From: Leclercia sp. LSNIH1
Lineage (GTDB): Bacteria > Pseudomonadota > Gammaproteobacteria > Enterobacterales > Enterobacteriaceae
Length of the DNA: 64,000 nucleotides
Assembly: GCF_002902985.1 (NCBI RefSeq)
Contig: NZ_CP026167.1
Span: 1,054,001-1,118,000, forward strand
Direction of reading: 5' to 3'
How positions within the stretch are numbered: position 1 is the first letter of the stretch; each line of letters begins with the position of its first letter. The position numbers and the translations under genes are program-made. Below the pieces are notes generated by a model that was not told the DNA's origin, did no database searches, and was given only the letters and a program-made list of their open reading frames with translations. Positions 62,213 to 64,000 of this stretch are shown piece after piece.

Positions 62213-63205
62213 TTACAGTTCGCTCTTTTTATGGAAACCGTCTTTCACAACGGTAGCGTCAATGTTCTCTTTATTGACTTCGATAGGGGTAAGCAGTCGG
62301 GAAGGCACATCTTTCAGGCCGTTGTTTAAGCTGGCGTCCGCTTTAGGCTGTTGGCCATTGCCAAGCTCAACGGCAATTTCTGCGGCGGTAGTGGCAAGCT
62401 CGGTGATCGGCTTATACACCGTCATGGTCTGGGTACCTGCCACAATACGTTTCACCCCGGCGAGGTCCGCATCCTGTCCGGAGATCGCCACTTTTCCGGC
62501 CAGCCCCTGGGCGCTGAGTGCCTGAATAGCGCCGCCTGCGGTCGCATCGTTAGAGGCCACCACGGCATCGATTTTGTTATTATTGGCGGTGAGGGCGTTT
62601 TCCATAATTTTTAACGCGTTTTCAGGTAACCAGCCGTCCGCCCACTGATCGCCAACGATCTTGATTTTGCCTTCATCAATATAGGGCTTCAGCACCTTCA
62701 TCTGTCCGGCGCGGAAGAGTTTGGCATTGTTGTCCACCGGGGAGCCGCCCATCAGGAAGTAATTGCCCTGTGGAACTTTGGCGACCAGGCTTTGCGCCTG
62801 TAATTCGCCGACCTTTTCATTGTCGAAGGAAATATAATAATCAATGTCCGCATTATTAATCATGCGGTCGTAGGCCAGCACTTTAATCCCTTCGCGCTTG
62901 GCTTCTTTTACCACGTTACTTAAAACCTGACCGTTATAAGGAATAATAACCAGCACATCGACGCCGCGGTTTATCATATTTTCGATTTGCGACATTTGCG
63001 TTTCTTCATTGCCATTGGCAGACTGGACGAAAACTTTCGCGCCTAATGCTTCTGCCTTATTGACAAAAATATCGCGATCTTTTTGCCAGCGCTCCAGACG
63101 GAGGTCATCTATCGCCATGCCGATTTTAACTTCTTTTGCATGACTCGCCGTACTCGCCAGCAGCAGCGATGCACAAAGAGTGAGGCACAGGTTCTTTATC
63201 TTCAT
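62213..63205 (-). CDS. xylF: D-xylose-binding periplasmic protein
   Basis: 330 residues. Signal peptide [18 protein letters not shown]...SHA cleaved before KEVKIGM; two-lobed sugar-binding fold with [17 protein letters not shown] and [12 protein letters not shown]. Frame open to 63253, but ATG 63205 begins the signal peptide. First gene of xylFGH, divergent from xylA. Confidence 0.96.
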   Translation of the reverse strand: MKIKNLCLTLCASLLLASTASHAKEVKIGMAIDDLRLERWQKDRDIFVNKAEALGAKVFVQSANGNEETQMSQIENMINRGVDVLVIIPYNGQVLSNVVKEAKREGIKVLAYDRMINNADIDYYISFDNEKVGELQAQSLVAKVPQGNYFLMGGSPVDNNAKLFRAGQMKVLKPYIDEGKIKIVGDQWADGWLPENALKIMENALTANNNKIDAVVASNDATAGGAIQALSAQGLAGKVAISGQDADLAGVKRIVAGTQTMTVYKPITELATTAAEIAVELGNGQQPKADASLNNGLKDVPSRLLTPIEVNKENIDATVVKDGFHKKSEL

Positions 63206-63575
63206 AATTGTATTGCCTTTTGTAGGGTTAGGTTGCTGAGATAAAAGAAACAATCATTGCAAGAGACGTAGCAAATTCTTAACGGGGAATGGCAGGCTGG
63301 CAATTACAGATTTTTATCTTCTCGTTATGATATTTGGTTTATTTTCGAATTTATGACCGCGATCGAATTTTAAATTACATAAGCTCTTAGTTACACGTGA
63401 TTATGGAATTTGTGCAGTGAAATTTGTTTGTCTGCAAATTGATTTTGCGAGCCAGCGCACGTTTGTGCATTCTCTCAATAGCAGTGTGAAATAACGTAAT
63501 TGAGCAACCTGCGATCCCTATTCAGTATTACTCCAGTATCAACTCTTTGCTGTATCCCTGATTATGGAGCTCACT
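63206..63575. promoter_or_regulatory. xylF-xylA divergent control region
   Basis: 370 bases, A+T-rich. By resemblance to E. coli, TGCGAGCCAGCGCACG (63446-63461) is the shared CRP site. GAAATAACGTAATTGAGCAA (63488-63507) is the XylR site next to xylA. The XylR site for xylF should lie between about 63260 and 63440, but I cannot place it reliably. Confidence 0.65.
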
Positions 63576-64000
63576 ATGCAAGCTTATTTCGATCAACTCG
63601 ATCGCGTTCGTTATGAAGGTCCGAAATCCTCAAATCCTTTAGCGTTTCGTCATTACAACCCGGACGAGCTGGTGCTGGGTAAGCGCATGGAAGATCACCT
63701 GCGTTTCGCTGCCTGCTACTGGCACACCTTCTGCTGGAACGGTGCCGATATGTTTGGCGTGGGCTCATTCGATCGTCCGTGGCAGCAGCCAGGTGAAGCG
63801 CTGGAGCTGGCAAAACGCAAAGCGGATGTCGCCTTTGAGTTCTTCCACAAGCTGAATGTCCCTTATTACTGCTTCCACGATGTGGACGTTTCACCGGAAG
63901 GCGCTTCGCTGAAAGAGTATCTGAATAACTTTGCGCAGATGGTCGATGTGCTGGCCGAAAAACAGCAGCAGAGCGGCGTGAAGCTGCTGTGGGGCACCGC
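63576..64000 (+). CDS. xylA: Xylose isomerase, N-terminal part
   Basis: The first 141 codons; the gene runs past the window end. Converts D-xylose to D-xylulose. [15 protein letters not shown] start, [18 protein letters not shown], and the catalytic pair His101-Asp104 in CFHDVD, identical in numbering to E. coli XylA. TTATGGAGCTCACT precedes the ATG. Divergent from xylFGH. Confidence 0.97.
   Translation, partial: MQAYFDQLDRVRYEGPKSSNPLAFRHYNPDELVLGKRMEDHLRFAACYWHTFCWNGADMFGVGSFDRPWQQPGEALELAKRKADVAFEFFHKLNVPYYCFHDVDVSPEGASLKEYLNNFAQMVDVLAEKQQQSGVKLLWGT

Overview
The window is a contiguous chromosomal segment of an enteric bacterium (Enterobacteriaceae). Gene content and order match the E. 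coli K-12 slmA-to-xylA region almost throughout, and most core proteins look nearly identical to E. coli ones. Several differences point to the Enterobacter/Klebsiella side of the family rather than to Escherichia: a waaE (kdtX) gene between waaA and coaD, a WabG-like glycosyltransferase, no waaP/waaY, and a different accessory set around aldB. I see no prophage, insertion sequence, CRISPR array, rRNA or tRNA gene.

Layout. 1-4334: housekeeping genes slmA (partial), dut, coaBC, radC, rpmB, rpmG and mutM. 4342-18677: coaD and the lipopolysaccharide (LPS) inner/outer core cluster (waaE, waaA, a phosphoethanolamine-transferase-like protein, several glycosyltransferases, waaL, waaQ, waaC, waaF, rfaD). 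One glycosyltransferase gene in the middle runs against all the others. 18893-22067: threonine catabolism (kbl-tdh), then an orphan WaaE-like glycosyltransferase at the place where E. coli has waaH. 22089-29756: envelope and housekeeping genes (yibQ, envC, gpmM, yibN, grxC, secB, gpsA, cysE, trmL). 29844-33453: the L-lactate operon lldPRD, with two LldR-type operators and an ArcA-like box in front. 33725-37900: yibL and the mannitol operon mtlADR, preceded by an array of CRP-like sites. 38558-40755: yibI-yibH (membrane protein plus periplasmic adaptor) and yibF. 40859-44097: selA-selB for selenocysteine insertion. 44094-53575: the most variable part, with a ROK-family protein lacking the usual zinc motif, aldB, a LysR regulator, the outer-membrane protein yiaT, and a sugar locus (GH127 glycosidase, GPH transporter, divergent AraC regulator) followed by an Fe-S protein. 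53580-64000: avtA, malS, bax and the xylose genes xylR, xylHGF and divergent xylA (partial).

How it works together. Three regulated catabolic units (lactate, mannitol, xylose) each carry recognisable control sites. The LPS genes predict a core in which heptose I is glucosylated by WaaE and decorated with uronic acid by a WabG-like enzyme, instead of being phosphorylated by WaaP as in E. coli; a periplasmic phosphoethanolamine-type transferase inside the cluster may add charge. The GH127/GPH/AraC locus predicts uptake and intracellular cleavage of a beta-L-arabinofuranosyl-type oligosaccharide of plant origin.

Nothing here is a clearly new class of system. The best leads are the LPS core glycosyltransferases of unknown specificity, the STR-motif phosphoethanolamine-type transferase, the GH127 locus, the zinc-less ROK protein next to selB, the cysteine-less rhodanese YibN, and a dispersed GC-rich inverted-repeat family present in at least four intergenic spaces, one of them inside the mtl mRNA.
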